From Plantago ovata (Eukaryota > Streptophyta > Magnoliopsida > Lamiales > Plantaginaceae), in the NCBI GenBank assembly GCA_028274465.1, contig CM051458.1, positions 27,416,692 through 27,480,691 on the forward strand: a DNA stretch of 64,000 nt, given 5' to 3'. This document shows, one piece after another, positions 8,690 through 20,959 of this stretch. The notes under the pieces were generated by a model. It saw only the letters and a list, made by a program, of their open reading frames with translations, was not told where the DNA came from and did no database searches. How positions within the stretch are numbered: position 1 is the first letter of the stretch; each line of letters begins with the position of its first letter. The translations under genes were made by a program, and so were the position numbers.

Positions 8690-11140
8690 AATTATCCAAG
8701 ATTGGATGTCCTTAACATGTTCAAGAAAACGTCCAGTGGAAATCCAAGTCTGGACTTTTTCAATCTTGACTTGTTTTCTACTTGCTGAGGAACTAGATGG
8801 TTTAGAACCAAAAGACTTTTGATCATTGCTGGTTAAGTCCACTATCTGATGTGGTATCGTGTATGGTTGACCCTTTTGCTGAACATACCTTTCAGTAAGT
8901 TCTTTTCTAGCAAGGTTCCTTCTAGTCCTAGCAGTCTGAGTATTGTCAATACTCTTAGGCTTGGATTTGTTCAGCTCTTTGAAGTATCTTTACTGACTCT
9001 GCTTATACTCGTGAAAAAGTTGATTTTGCTTGGTCTTGTATCAAGTCCACTTTTCAGAGTATGCTGAATTCTTGTCTCAGCAACCTTACTTGATTCAGGT
9101 TTGTCAGCAAAGGACTTCTGATTACTTTTGTTAGTAATCTTGACTTTAAACTTAACAAATTGCTTTTCAGCAACTTGTTTGGCGGATTGCTTTCCAGCAT
9201 CCTTTTTCTTATCATATTGCTTTTTAGCAACCTATTTTCCTTTCGAAGTCTTGTTACTTTGAGTAGCAACAACGGGATTCTTGGTCATAGGTACTTGATT
9301 GCTTATTTCAGCAACCTTAGATTGACCAATTTGATAGAGTTCTGGTTGACCACTATCAGTAGCACGAACAAAGGTAATTGGTGATTTGTCTTTACTCAAG
9401 AGTATCACATCATCACCTTCATAAGTGACACCTAAACTTTCTTTCTGAGATGGATCTCTCAAATAAGAGTTTAGTCCAGTTAGCGTGTTACTAGCATTGG
9501 CATAAGATTTGAAATTGACTTTCATCTTTTTCATCTCTTGTATTTCAGCAAGTAAATTGACTTTCATCTTTTTCATCTCTTGTATTTCAGCAAGTAACTT
9601 TAGAATTGAGGACTGATATTCTTCCAATTTTATTGCCATTTGAGCATTTTTCTCTGTAGCTTCAGCAATTAGCTTTTTGAGATGCAATATTTCAGCATCC
9701 TTCTTTTCTGACTCGGCGCTCAGCACAACGTACTTTTCAGTAGTTTTCTTAGTCAGAAGTTCAGCATTCTGTAGTTTCTCTTGCTATTTGCTCAGAGTTT
9801 TCTCAAATCTTTCGATTTCTCCTTGAATTCTATCAAGGTCAACATCATCTTCAATTTCTGAATCAGAGTCAGAGGTAGGAGAATTTACCTGATCGGCCAT
9901 GAGGCAGAACTCGTAGTTTGACACATCCGGGTAAGCTTCCATGGCAATTCCACACACTTCTTTGCCTATTTCTACGTCCGAAGTAGCTTCATCTCCTTCA
10001 GTGTCAGAACTTTCTATCTCATTGTCTTCAGAGCTTGTTTCAATGCAAAGAGCATCGATTTTTGCTTGAAGCTTTTTCTTTTCTTCAGCAATCAACGCCT
10101 TCTTGAACTTCTTCTTCTTTTCAGAAGACTTCCCTTTCAGCAAGGGACAGTTTGCTTTGAAGTGTCCAGGCTTTTTGCAATAAAAGCAAAGATCATTGTC
10201 GACTGCTGGTTCTTCAGATGAGTTTGCTTGTTTAGCGAACTAGCTTCTTTCTTGTACTTATGGTAGCTGTTACCAAGATGCTTTTTCAGCTTCTCTTTTG
10301 CTTTTCGCCTTTCAAGTTCCTTGCTCATGAATTTCTTCATGTTTCTAAATGCAAGAGAATTTTCACTAGAAGGCTCTTTGTCACTTTTCTTTTCAGAAGA
10401 TGAAGGCTTGGCAGCAAGAGCAATGTTTCGCGATTTTTCAGCAATCACACTTTGTCTTTGCTTTGTCTCATAGTTGACAGTAGCAAGGTGAGAGAACAAC
10501 TCAGTTGGAGTGATGTTTGACATTCCTTGATTGTAGTAGAAGTTCTGAGTATGGATCCATTCTTCATTCAAACTTCTGATAATGGTTTTCACCTTTTCAG
10601 AATCTGAATAGAAGTTTCCAACACCTAAAGCAGCCATTTCACTCACAAGAGTTGTGAATCTGAAATCCATCTTCCAGTGACTCATTGGCACCTTGTTTGA
10701 AGTTTTGAAACTTCAACTTTAGTACTTCGAGTTTGTTTTCCTTGGTTTTTGTCTGATACAGCACAAAGATCTTGAACCATTTTCCAAGCTTCCTTACCAG
10801 TTTTAGCACCCCATAGTTTGCACTGTATAGCGTCTGGAGTAGATCGAATGATGATGTGTCTTTCTTGGACATCAAGACGGAATCTTTTGGCTTCATCTGA
10901 AGTCCATTACTCTCTTGGTTTTGGTACGGCGGTGTCGACCGGTTATCCTAAGATAGTTTCCTTTCCACCAGTATCTGTGGTCATGTGAGGAAAGCTTGTT
11001 TCAACTTTAGTGATCTTGATTGCGCCATCGTTTATGACAGTCACCATCTCATCACTAATGGCCTCAAGATGTAGCATCATGTTGTTTTGCTATTTCTCAT
11101 AGTTTTCCAGCTTTAGCATAGGAGCGTCTCCTAAAGACAT
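8690..11140 (-). pseudogene. Copia gag with zinc knuckle and coiled coil
   Basis: The start follows the leader at 11140 and matches the MSLGDAPLLKLENYEKW start of the intact sister gag. The order is the gag core with a FTTLVSEMAALG-type segment, a CCHC knuckle (CFYCKKPGHFKANCPL, about 10,140-10,200), an acidic Ser/Glu/Asp stretch, a long coiled coil and a basic Lys/Gln/Ser tail. A short repeat around LLAEIQEMKKMKVN is duplicated at about 9,510-9,600 and is single in the sister copies. The reading is broken in several places. Confidence 0.8.
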
Positions 11141-11238
11141 CCTGTCAGCAAATAACTACCAAACTGATCAAGTGAGAGTGATTTACGGAAAGCACCTAAG
11201 GGGATCTAGGTTCAGTGCTGAAGGTTAAAGAACCTCCA

Positions 11239-11250
11239 GCTCTGATACCA
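11239..11250 (-). promoter_or_regulatory. Primer-binding site, tRNA-iMet
   Basis: The plus-strand sequence GCTCTGATACCA corresponds on the element strand to TGGTATCAGAGC, the standard plant copia primer site complementary to initiator tRNA-Met. It lies two bases from the LTR end. Confidence 0.92.
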
Positions 11251-11252
11251 CT

Positions 11253-12770
11253 TGTTTGTCCCTTTAAACAACAAAAAAAGACTAGAGGGGGGGGGGGTGA
11301 ATAGTCTTTTCAAACTTTTCGTCGTTTAAAACTTTCTCATGCAAGTACTTATAACTTTTCAGTAATGAGTTTGCTGATACTTAACTTCCTCAGCAAGTGC
11401 TTGTTACTTTTCAGTGACAAGTTTTCTAATACTTAAAAACAGAGTGCGGAAGTCTTTTACAATAAGTGCTTTTGTAGGAAAGCTAGTTTCAGCAAGTGGA
11501 CAAAAAATCAGAGTAAAACAATCGTAGTTTGCTAAAGGATAACTGCAGAAATGTAAATCACACAAACACTTTATAGTGGTATCTGAGAGTGGCGTAGTCT
11601 CTCAACTAATCCACTTTGTCCTTTCTAGGACAGAATCCACTATGATAAGATATGAGGTTCCTTACAAATCCTATCACTAATTATTCTCAGAAACCAAAGC
11701 ACACTTGCCTTGTTTCCAACCTAAACTAGAGAACTAAACCTTGTTCTCCACCAAACTTGGGACACTTAATCAGCAAAACTATGCTTGAATAATTCCCCCT
11801 GAATTCCACGTCTGAATAATGGTGTTTATTAGTTAGAGAGATTTGGGATGAGATGACTTGAATATAACTTTGCAGCTATAACAAGTAATCTAAACAAACA
11901 CAACTTGTAATACTTTGCAGTAAGCAAGTTTGTTATTTCTGGTGTCAATACTTGTTCTTGTTTAGAGGAAAGAACACTGAACTAATTTCTTAGCTTTCGA
12001 TGTTCTACTTCTTCACAAGTAGCTGTTGTTTCAAGCTTAAGTCTTGGAATGGATCAATAGGCAGTATAGAGTAGAGAAGGATTTGAGTGTTTAAAGCACA
12101 AGTGAGAGTTTGATCACGTTGTTGACACACCCTTCTACTCAGCCTAAGGTCTTCTATTTATAGTGTCTCAAGGGAGCCGTTTGAATTTCAAATTCCAAGG
12201 CTTGTACCTTAAGATGTCACTATCTTGCTTTTGTACTTTCAACAGCGCTCTTCATTTGTCTTCTTGTCTTCATGTCCTTCGCGTGCTAACTTTGCATTTA
12301 ATGTTCTTTTGAATCAAATTCAAATATAAACGTTGGAGCCAAAATGCAAGTACTTCTTCAACAAGGAGGTCACATATGTTGTCAGCAAGTGGTCAATCTC
12401 AGTTTCAACAAACACGACCTACTCTGTCATATAGATTTTCACTTATGCAAGCTGTTGCTGAAAATCTCACTTTCTGAAGCAACATGTGCCTTTGTAGATA
12501 CCTTTCTCAGAATTCTTCTAAGTCTTCAGTCTTCGAATTTTCCACTTTCTGAGCGGTTCTAGGTCTTCAATAGATTGTTTGTGTAAACAAAGTACATCAT
12601 CAGCAAGCTTAAGAACCTAACTAGTACCTACACTACGTCTTTCAGCAAACGTTCCTCTTTTACAACGTCCTTAAAATTCTAAATTCCTATGGACCTTAAG
12701 AGTACTAGTTACTGGACTATACTTAATCTAACATGGTTAATTGCTCATCAAAATTACAAGTTTCCTAACA
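11253..12770 (-). repeat. 5' LTR of the truncated SIRE-like element
   Basis: In element sense it runs from TGTTAGGAAAC to GGGACAAACA. A TATA box (CACTATAAATAG in element sense) is at about 12,150-12,162. A hairpin with an 11-G loop lies near the U5 end (about 11,270-11,315). The copies of the 48-base U3 repeat found in the other SIRE-like LTRs are missing, which explains part of the shorter length. Confidence 0.88.
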
Positions 12771-14845
12771 TAGCCCAAGATCCTTTTAATATTACACTTT
12801 TCAGGGAAGTGAAAGAGGCGCAATCTATTCAGGATAAATGGTTGGGTATTGAAGAACTGATGTTGAAGCAGAAAGCAAAAACGCATTGGCTTAATTACGG
12901 GGATGAGAATAATAGGTACTCTTTTCTGAATCTCAAAGCCAGAGGTGTTTAGGGTATATCAGTTTTGAATAACGAGGCAGGAATGAAACTTACTACGGCA
13001 GAAGACATTCAAGAAGAGGTGGTTTCATTTTACAAAGGTTTGTTGGGAAGAAGAGCGAATACTTCTCTGTCTGTTGATGTTCAGCGGGTTCAAACAGGAA
13101 CAACACTTAATCAGGAACAAAAATTTCACCTAATTAGGCCTGTAACTCGACAAGACATTGAAGTTGCATTGAAATCTATTGGGGATGCTAAAGCTCCCGG
13201 GGCAGATGGTTTCTCAGCTCTTTTCTTTAAGAGTGCTTGGTCTATAGTAGGTAATGAGGTGGTTTCAGCAGTTCAGGATTTCTTTCGAAGTGGTAGACTG
13301 TTGAAGAGTGTTAATACTGCAGTAATTACTCTCATACCTAAGACGCAGACTGCTACTAATATTAGAGACTACAGAACGATTTCGTGTTGTAGTGTACTTT
13401 ACAAGTTAATTTCTAAGGTGATCTCTAATCGACTAGGTGAAGCAATCAATTTTCTTGTTGGAGATGAACAGGCAACATTCGTACCTGGACATTATATACA
13501 TGATAATACGTTGCTTGCACAAGAGATTATTAGAGGGTATGGTCGTAGACATATGTCAGCTCGGTGTATGGTTCAAATGGACTTACAAAAGGCTTATGAT
13601 TCCATTCAATGGTCTTTTGTGGAGCAGTTGTTACGTGCGTATGGTTTCCCGTCCATGTTTCTTAAGTGGATAGTTGCATGTCTGTCTATGGTATGTTATC
13701 AAATAAAGATAAATGGCGAGTTGACAGCCCCATTCAACGGTGGTAAGGGTATTCGGAAAGGAGACCCCATGTCTCCTTTCTTGTTCGTGCTTTGTATGGA
13801 ATACTTAAATCGAATAATGAAGACCATACCGGCTGATTCTAAATTCTAGTATCATCCCAAGTGCAAAAACTTAAGATCACACATCTTGTCTTTGCGGATG
13901 ATTTACTGTTTTTTAGTAAAGGTACGCTTTCCTCTGTGAATGCTCTTTTGAAGTTGTTTGATATCTTTAGTTGTACCTCTGGTCTGCAAGCTAATAGGGC
14001 TAAGAGTGAAGTGTATTTTGCTGGAGTGAGGCCTGAAGTAAAGGAGAGTATTCTCCAGACAAGCCATTTGCGTGAGGGGCAGTCTACCGTTTCGCTATTT
14101 GGGGATCCCTCTCAATGCAAAACGTTAATCAATTACACAATATCGGCCCCTCATCGAGAAGATGCTCAGCCGAATAAACTATTGGACGTCGAGGATGCTC
14201 AGTTATGGAGGACGTCTTCAATTCATTCAGAGTGTTCTTTATTTTGTCCAACATTATTGGGGCCAAATTTTTTATTTCCCTAAGAAGGTAATGAAGACAG
14301 TTGAAGCTATATGTCGAAGATGTTTGTGGACAGGGCAGTATGTCGATCTAAACGTGATGGTGGACTTGGTTTAATTCACCTACCAAGCTGGAATAAGGTA
14401 ATTTTCTTGAAATTATTATGGGCTTTACATTTAAAAGAAGATAAGTTATGGATTCGTTGGTTGCATGCCTATTACATAAAAGAGCAGAATGTCATGGAAA
14501 TGAATGTTCCTATTCAAGCTTCTTTCTTCTTCAAGAAAGTACTTAAGAACAGGGAAGTAGTACTGGGTTCTGGGGACTGGAACAGAATGGTTTCTAAGAG
14601 GACATTTGATAAAATGGTTATGTATAAAGCAATCAGGCCTGACATTGTAAAGGTTCCCTGGCGTGAGCTGATTCTTAATAATCGTGCCACCCCCCGGGTG
14701 AAATTTTGTCTGTGGTTAGCATTATGGGGTAGCCTCTCTACTAAATATCGAATGGTGCGGTTCAAAGTGATATTGATCCCAAGTGTATCTTCGGTAACAC
14801 ATCAGCTGAAACCATTGACCATCTCTTGTTTGAGGCCGCTACTCA
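12771..14845 (+). pseudogene. L1-type LINE reverse transcriptase, broken
   Basis: The translation is a plant L1 ORF2 from the pre-RT linker (KTHWLNYGDENNRYSFLNL) through RT to the start of the C-terminal zinc-binding region. RT landmarks are DAKAPGADGFSALFFK, VITLIPK, an altered RDYRTISCC block, QMDLQKAYDS, GIRKGDPMSPFLFVLCMEYL (about 13,747-13,806) and the catalytic FADD (13891-13902). The C-terminal part has VPWRELILNNRATPRVKFCLW and DHLLFEAAT. An in-frame TAG lies at 12950-12952. The frame stops at 13847-13849 and changes before FADD, and changes again between about 14,080 and 14,340. The endonuclease half is lost where the copia LTR abuts, and the 3' end is lost at 14845. Confidence 0.88.
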
Positions 14846-16478
14846 GGTGTCTGCGTCCGAGGACGTTGGGACTTCGCGGTCCGCTCCGAGGAGAAAAGGA
14901 GAGCCTATTACTCCTAAGTTCGCCAAGGATGGTCGTCCGAGAGGTGCTGCTTCCTCGGACGCCATGTTTACTCGGACGGTTTCAGATTGTCATCATCCAG
15001 ATCCTGACGGTGAGCTGAACGAGGACGGTGCTATACCTACCGTCGCGACTACTATCACTGGGGACGAAATCCCTCATCTTCGATGGATTTACTATTTGCC
15101 CGAGTCCAAGATTGAAATACTCCTCCCAACTTCCGACCAGACTTTCTACAATCCGCCGCCCGGGTACATATCCGTTCATACTATGTCTTTCGATTCCCTT
15201 TTGTGATGCTTTTCGCGACCTTTTTAATGACCTTGGCCTCGCTCCCGCTCAAATAATTCCAAGCTCGCTCGATACTTTAGTTTGCTACGGGGTTTTCAGC
15301 CATATTCGATGAATTCCGTAAACTACTCGACTTTCATACAACTTTTTTGAGTGTCGGTCAGCCCGGAGAACCCGCACTTTTACTTTTTCTCTACTAGGCC
15401 GAGCATTGCGTTTCTCAAGGAGGCTCCGTCCTCGATCGGGTGCCGGTGGTGGTCGCGCTATTTTTATGTCCACAAGGCGCGACAACCTGGCATGACCGAC
15501 GAGCAGTTAGATTGGGGCGTTCCTAAAAAATTCTTCCGAGGTACATGGAAGGACAGGTCAGGCGTCACTGAAATGGCTCCTTGGGCGGTCTGCTTCCAAA
15601 GGGAAAACTTTCTTCCGAACCCCAAGAGATACTTTTATTGGGCGTTGAATCTCCAACCTTTGCCATACTTGATAAATTTGACCAAGCCCGTGTACTGCGG
15701 ATTTAAAAAGGACTTTCGTAAGTAAACTCTTGCCCGACTAGCGGCATTTTTTCTTAATGCCCGAGTAACTTCTGTTTTACTCTTTCTCTTGTAGCTCTTT
15801 TTAGATGCACTTCTATACTTAGTTGATTTTGCCCCAATTTGATCGTCGCTATTTTATGCTTTCAATTGGTCCTCGGACGTCTGTGTACTCGGATATTAAT
15901 CGTTCTTTCCTTTGCAGATTATTGGCTTAAGTGGATAATGTCTGAGACACTCGAGGCCGTGAGGAGGTAACGCGCCACTGAGAGCAAACTTGTCCAACAA
16001 CAAAAGTTGGACAAGGTCATGAACTCGCCCTCCCAAATTCCGTGTGAGCCGCCGAGGAATGCCTCGGTCCACAAGGATGAAATGGCTCGTCGAGAAAAAG
16101 ACGGTGAGCCGCAATTGGAGATGGCTTTGCCTCAGCTCCGGAAGGCCAACGACAAGCAAAAGGACGATAAAAAGTCCAAGAAGAGTAAGCGCAGCTCCGA
16201 CGATGAAGGTGGTCGAGCGGCCAAAATGTCCAGGAAGAACAAGGGAAAGGGAAAGGAGATTACGACGGATGAGGACCTTACTGATGAGGTGAATCGGATC
16301 ATGGCGCTCGACGAGCTTGATCGGGCACATGAGTTGAGCCAGGTCTCGCGCAAGGTAACCTTTCAATGTCTTCTTTTCATCCACAAATTTATTAAGTGTT
16401 GCTCCTCGAGCCTTGTTAACTCGTTACGGTCCTCGGACCGTTGTTTATGCTTTGCAGCTTGCTGCCATAGTCGGTGCA
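14846..16478 (+). pseudogene. Fragment resembling the putative gypsy-type transposon family, with intron-like segments
   Basis: The translation around 15,060-15,310 (HLRWIYYLPESKI, PPPGYISVHTMSFDSLL, LGLAPAQIIPSS) resembles the N-terminal region of the plant 'putative gypsy type transposon' family (Transposase_28, by recollection). It continues with FLKEAPSSIGCRWWSRYFYV and PKKFFRGTWKD (about 15,410-15,545), then a lysine-rich region with KKSKKSKRSSDDEGG (about 16,160-16,260). Two intron-like segments are visible: GTAAGT at about 15,719 to TTTGCAG at 15,918, and GTAACC at about 16,354 to TTTGCAG at about 16,458. It joins the LINE at about 14,845 and minus-strand Tat sequence at about 16,478. 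It is broken. Confidence 0.5.
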
Positions 16479-17338
16479 TTTTCTCCCGAATTGTTTCCAC
16501 AACTTCCTTGGTGCATTTCCTCTAGAATTGCTTGGACTTCGTTGTTGCTAATGCACCTAAGGTGTGTGCCTCTAAAGGATATCTTATAAAGATATGTCCC
16601 TTGGATGAAGTATCTCACTGCTCTTTCTTTGATCCTTCTTGCCTCCGCACGGTCCCTTGGGAGGATGTCATGCATCAGATAGGCGGCGATAGGTTGCATC
16701 CAACTTGGGGTTGTATCAATAGTGAACATGCCTTGCGTGCTTTTTTGAGAACTTGCGATGGAAGAAAGCTCCATCTTCAGAAGTATCACATTTCGAGTGT
16801 CTATGCCTCCGGACGCAGATGCATATTTTGACAAGGTATCTGCCCTACCGTTGAATTCTCTAGCAAATGTTTCCACTTGGCATTCTTCAAAGTGTGTCAT
16901 TTCTTGTTTGATAGCATCCTTGTACTCCAACAAGGAACTTTTCTTTGCTTTGAATGCTTCGGACAGCTGCCTCTCGACCAACTGCGAGTCGGTAAAAAGC
17001 TTGATTTTCTTCACTTGAAGTGCCTTGGCCATCCGGAGACCAGTTAGAATTGCTTCATATTCAGCTTCATTGTTTGAGACCGAGAAGACTAAGGTCACAT
17101 CATATTCCAACTCGGCTCCTCCAGGGATCCTGAGGTAAATTCCAATTCCTCCGGACCTTCCGCAAGACGAACCATCTACTTGTAAAATCCAAACATCGCC
17201 ATGATCTTCTGGTTCTTTCGGATTGTAAACAATGATATCTTGGAATGGTTCCTCCGGAACCTTGGCTATTTCCTTCGGACCTTTTGCTGTTTCCTCCGGA
17301 CCCTCCGTGACGGTTTTTGGTCCTTGGACAATGATATG
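16479..17338 (-). pseudogene. Tat-like gypsy pol: second RNase H and integrase start
   Basis: On the minus strand the sequence reads from a proline- and glutamate-rich linker with repeated GPEE/GPKE blocks (about 17,220-17,330), through an RNase H opening VDGSSCGRSGGIG and NNEAEYEAIL, then FTDSQLV and FNGRADTLSKYAS, to an integrase zinc region ending EMHQGSCGNNSGE. A DGSS-type RNase H after the normal RT-linked one is the hallmark of the Tat lineage. The upstream part is at 42,683-43,137, separated by two later insertions. The fragment ends at about 16,479 against the plus-strand fragment. Confidence 0.78.
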
Positions 17339-18941
17339 TGTTGGTCCCTTTAAACAACAAGAAAAGACTAGAGGGGGGGGGGGTGAATAGTCTTTTCAAA
17401 CTTTCGTCATTTAAAACTTTCTCAGCAAGTGCTTATTACTTTTCAATAATGAGTTTGTTGATACTTAACTTTCTCAGCAAGCGTAAGTTACTTTTCAGTA
17501 ACTAGGTTTGCTGATACTTAAAATCAGAGAGCGGAAGTCTTTGATACAATAAGTGCTCTTTCAGTAAATGAAGGTTTCAGCAAGTGATGTGAGTGACTGT
17601 GTACAGATAGATATGATTTGCTGAAAACTAAGTATAGTAAGTAAATCACACAAACACTTTTATAGTGGTATCTGAGAGTGGCGTAATCTCTCAACTAATC
17701 CACTTTGTCCTTTCTAGGACTGAATCCACTAAGATACGACTGAGGTTCCTTACAACACCTATCTAGAGCGATTCAAACAGAAACCAAAGCACACTTGCTT
17801 TGTCTCCAACCTAAACTAGAGAACGCAACCTTGTTCTCCACCAAACTTGGTACTTTTAATCAGCAAAACTATGCTCGATTAAGTTCCCCCTGAATATCAC
17901 GCCTGAAAGGGTGTATTTTCAGTTAGAGAGGTTTGGGATGAGATAATTTAATTATAACGTATTCAGTTACAACAAGTAATCTAAGAAACAAAACTTTGAA
18001 TACTTTGCAGTAAACAAGTTTGAATGTTTCTGGTGTCAAGACTTTTTCTTGTTCGAAAGAAAGAAAGAACACTTAACTAATTTCTTAGCCTTGTAAGTTC
18101 TACTTCTTCACAAGTAGCTTTTTCAAGATTTAAGTCTTGGAACGGATCAATGGCAGTAAGAGTATTTGAAGGTATGTGAGTTTTAAGCACAAGTGAGAGT
18201 TTGATCACGTTGTTGACACACTTCAACTCTTTGCCGGATGACCTCTATTTATAGTGAAAATAAGGAGACGTTTGAATTTTAAATTCCCATGCTTTTGTTC
18301 CTTAAGATGTCACTATCTTGCTTTTGTACTTTCAGCAGCGTCCTTGTTTGTCTTCTAGTCTTCATGTCCTTCGCGTGCGAGCTTTGCATTTAATGCTTAT
18401 TTGAATAGAATTCAAACAGTAACATTGGAGCGCAAATGTAAGTACTTTCAGCAAGGGGTCGCATATGTTCCATCAGCAAGTGGTGAGTCTCAGTTTCAGC
18501 AAACACAACCTACTCTGTCTTTTAGATTTTCACTTATGCAATGTTGTTTCTGAAGTTTCCACTTTCTGAGCAACATGTGCCTTTGTAGATACCAGTCTTC
18601 AGAAATCTTCTAGTCTTCAGATCTTCGAATTCTTCAAGTCTTCAGATCTTCAATATCCTTCAAGATTCTGAGCGGTTCTAAATGCTTCAATAGTTTGTTT
18701 GTAAAAACAAAGTACATCGTCAGCAAATGCTTCAATAGGTTATTTTCTTTTCAGAAAACAAGATACATCATAAGCTTTAAAAACCAACCTATCTAGCACC
18801 TATTCTAAGTCTTCAGCAAACGTTCCTCTTTTACAATGTCCTTAAAATTCTAAATTCCTATGGACCTTAAGAGTACTAGTTACTGGACTTTCCTTAATTT
18901 AGCATGGTTAATTGCTCATCAAAATTACAAGTTTCCTAACA
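17339..18941 (-). repeat. 3' LTR of the full-length SIRE-like element
   Basis: A 1,603 bp LTR with the polypurine tract adjoining its high-coordinate end, hence the 3' LTR on the minus strand. The TATA box is at about 18,244-18,252 (element sense CACTATAAATAGAGG). The U5-end hairpin has arms AAAAGACTA and TAGTCTTTT around an 11-G run (17,362-17,396). TCAGCAA occurs many times. Confidence 0.93.
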
Positions 18942-18956
18942 AATTTCCCCCTTTTT
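18942..18956 (-). promoter_or_regulatory. Polypurine tract
   Basis: In element sense AAAAAGGGGGAAATT directly precedes the TGTTAGG start of the 3' LTR, as expected for the plus-strand priming site. The same tract lies next to the LTRs at 47,725 and 58,889. Confidence 0.9.
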
Positions 18957-19206
18957 GATGGTAGCAATCCATGGCTAAATTAATTGTTACCCTTTTAGAG
19001 GTTTCTGATGTTGAATAAATCAGTTGATTAATGCAAGCATACTTGAATAATTAAACAGTAAGCATAAGTAAATTGCATAATCAAAAACCAATAAGAGTCA
19101 AAAGCTTCATTGCTGATAATTATCTTTCAGAAGTTTACAAGAAGTAGCAGAGATAACTTAAACAGAATCAGCAAACAAAAACTTTAACAAAAACTATTAC
19201 AGAGAG
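18957..19206 (-). other. 3' untranslated segment of the third ORF
   Basis: About 250 bp of AT-rich DNA between the third ORF and the polypurine tract. I see nothing coding. It is conserved in the copies at 47,740-47,985 and 58,903-59,148. Confidence 0.6.
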
Positions 19207-20959
19207 TTAAGCTCTTCCAGAAGATTTTCTCAAAATCTCTCTTACACTCTTCTCAGCAAGTGTAGTAAATTCAACACAGTCCTTTTCGTAGTTTTTCAGA
19301 AGCCTACGGACTTGTAGTTGAAGAATTCTTGCATTTTTGCAAGCAGTATGATGATGGTTTTCAGCATTCATTTCCATGTACTGAGTTACCCACAAATGCA
19401 TGCCCCAATTGCTGGCATGGAGAAGCTGTGTATCTGAAATGCTTTTAGGATGAATCTTTCTTAGCCAGAGAAGATCTTCTTCTTGATCCTTAGCAGTGAG
19501 ATAGAAGTACTCATACGGAATCAATCCAAGTCTCTTCTTTGTTTTCTTGGTTACTGGGTTAGAGTAGTAAGCAATGCCAGGTGGTTTTATCAGATTTGGT
19601 TCTTGTCTATAAGTCTTACCAATGGCAGTTCTTCTTACTGAGACCTCAAGATTCAACCATCTCCCAGCAATATTTCTTGGGAGGGATTCTTCCCTTTGTT
19701 TTCTTTGTACCTTGAGTTCAATCCATGTGAACATTTGGTTCAATATGGCTGTAGGAAAGAACTCATTCACCAGCAGATCTTCCAGCTTTAAGATCCAGCA
19801 ACCATGAATGTTTCTTATCACATTCTGAGTGGTTTCATCATTGCTGGTCTTTGTATATTCGATGCCAGAGCCAATAGCAATGCTGGCCAGCCTTTTTTCT
19901 TCATGTCTTTGCCTTCTTCTTCTTGATTAGCATTGTCTTGATCTCTTGGTGAAGAGTCAGACGAGAAATGCTTTGAGTGGCCAGACGGAGTCAAGGCTGT
20001 TAAAGGTCTAGCTCTTATGGCTTGAGCTATTGTCTGATTGTCATCATCTTCATCATCTTCACTCAGATTTTGATGACTTTCAGTATGGCAAAAATCTTGA
20101 GTTTCAGCAGCAGTTTTTCTCTTTTTGGTACTTGTTGAATTTAACTCAGATTCTGCTTGCCTTTTAGAACTTTGCTCTTTTTCAGCAAGCGGTTCTATGG
20201 GCAGTGGCTCATCAACATCAGGAGGGGTTTGGTTTCTTTTTCTGGTACTTTTCTTTTCCCCCTTAGACATGGATTGCAACATCGGAGTGATGTGCAGAGA
20301 ATAGAACTCATTGCAATTTTCAGCAAGAGTGCTTAAGCTATTATACTTCATGATGATTTGTTGCTGAGAAGTCATTTTTGACAACTCTTTTTGAATACTC
20401 ACCATGTTCTCTTCATGTCGTTTTTCTATTGCGGCCTTATCATCCATGAAAGTCTGAGCCTTCACGAGAGCGGTCTTTGCTAGTCTGAGTGCTTGACTTA
20501 CATCTTCTTCATAGCTCTTGTGATAAAGACTGATGTATTTCTAAGCTATTGTCAGAGTAGTAGTGCGTCTCAGCACTGTAGCCAAAAAATTTCCAAAATC
20601 AAGCGGGCTCTCAGCAAGCAATGCCTCATCTTCTGCTTTGCAGGCATCATGGACTTTCTTTAGTGCCAAAATTCTAGGAGTAAACTCCTCAACTCTTGGG
20701 AACGGTACTAGATTTGGTGTCAAGGAATGAACTTTTAGTTCTGAAGCAAACAGATCATCCTTTAGCAGCAATTCTTCTCTTAGATCATCATCTATCATTT
20801 ATGTAGTCAGGAGGAGGAATTTGAACCACTTTTGGGTCTCTTTTGGATTGTTCATCCTCATTTGCTGATAGTCGTCGTCATCCTCAGATTCATCAAGGTC
20901 AGCAACCTTGGAGCCTAAGTCAGCAGCTTCACTTCCTTTTGGTTGAGTGGTTGCTGATG

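Larger units (their letters stand above)
7717..12770 (-). mobile_element. SIRE-like Ty1/copia element, 5' part
   Basis: On the minus strand: 5' LTR (11253-12770), primer-binding site, gag, protease and the first part of integrase. The copy is cut at 7717 by the gypsy LTR, so the rest of pol and the 3' end lie left of the window. It is broken, with several interruptions in gag and pol. Its LTR is shorter (1,518 bp) and clearly diverged from the other SIRE-like LTRs, so it represents an older or separate subfamily. It abuts a LINE at 12771. Confidence 0.85.

Noticed and set aside
12689-12952. Single 87-aa protein
   Set aside because: It starts in the copia LTR and runs into the LINE; a chance fusion across an element junction.
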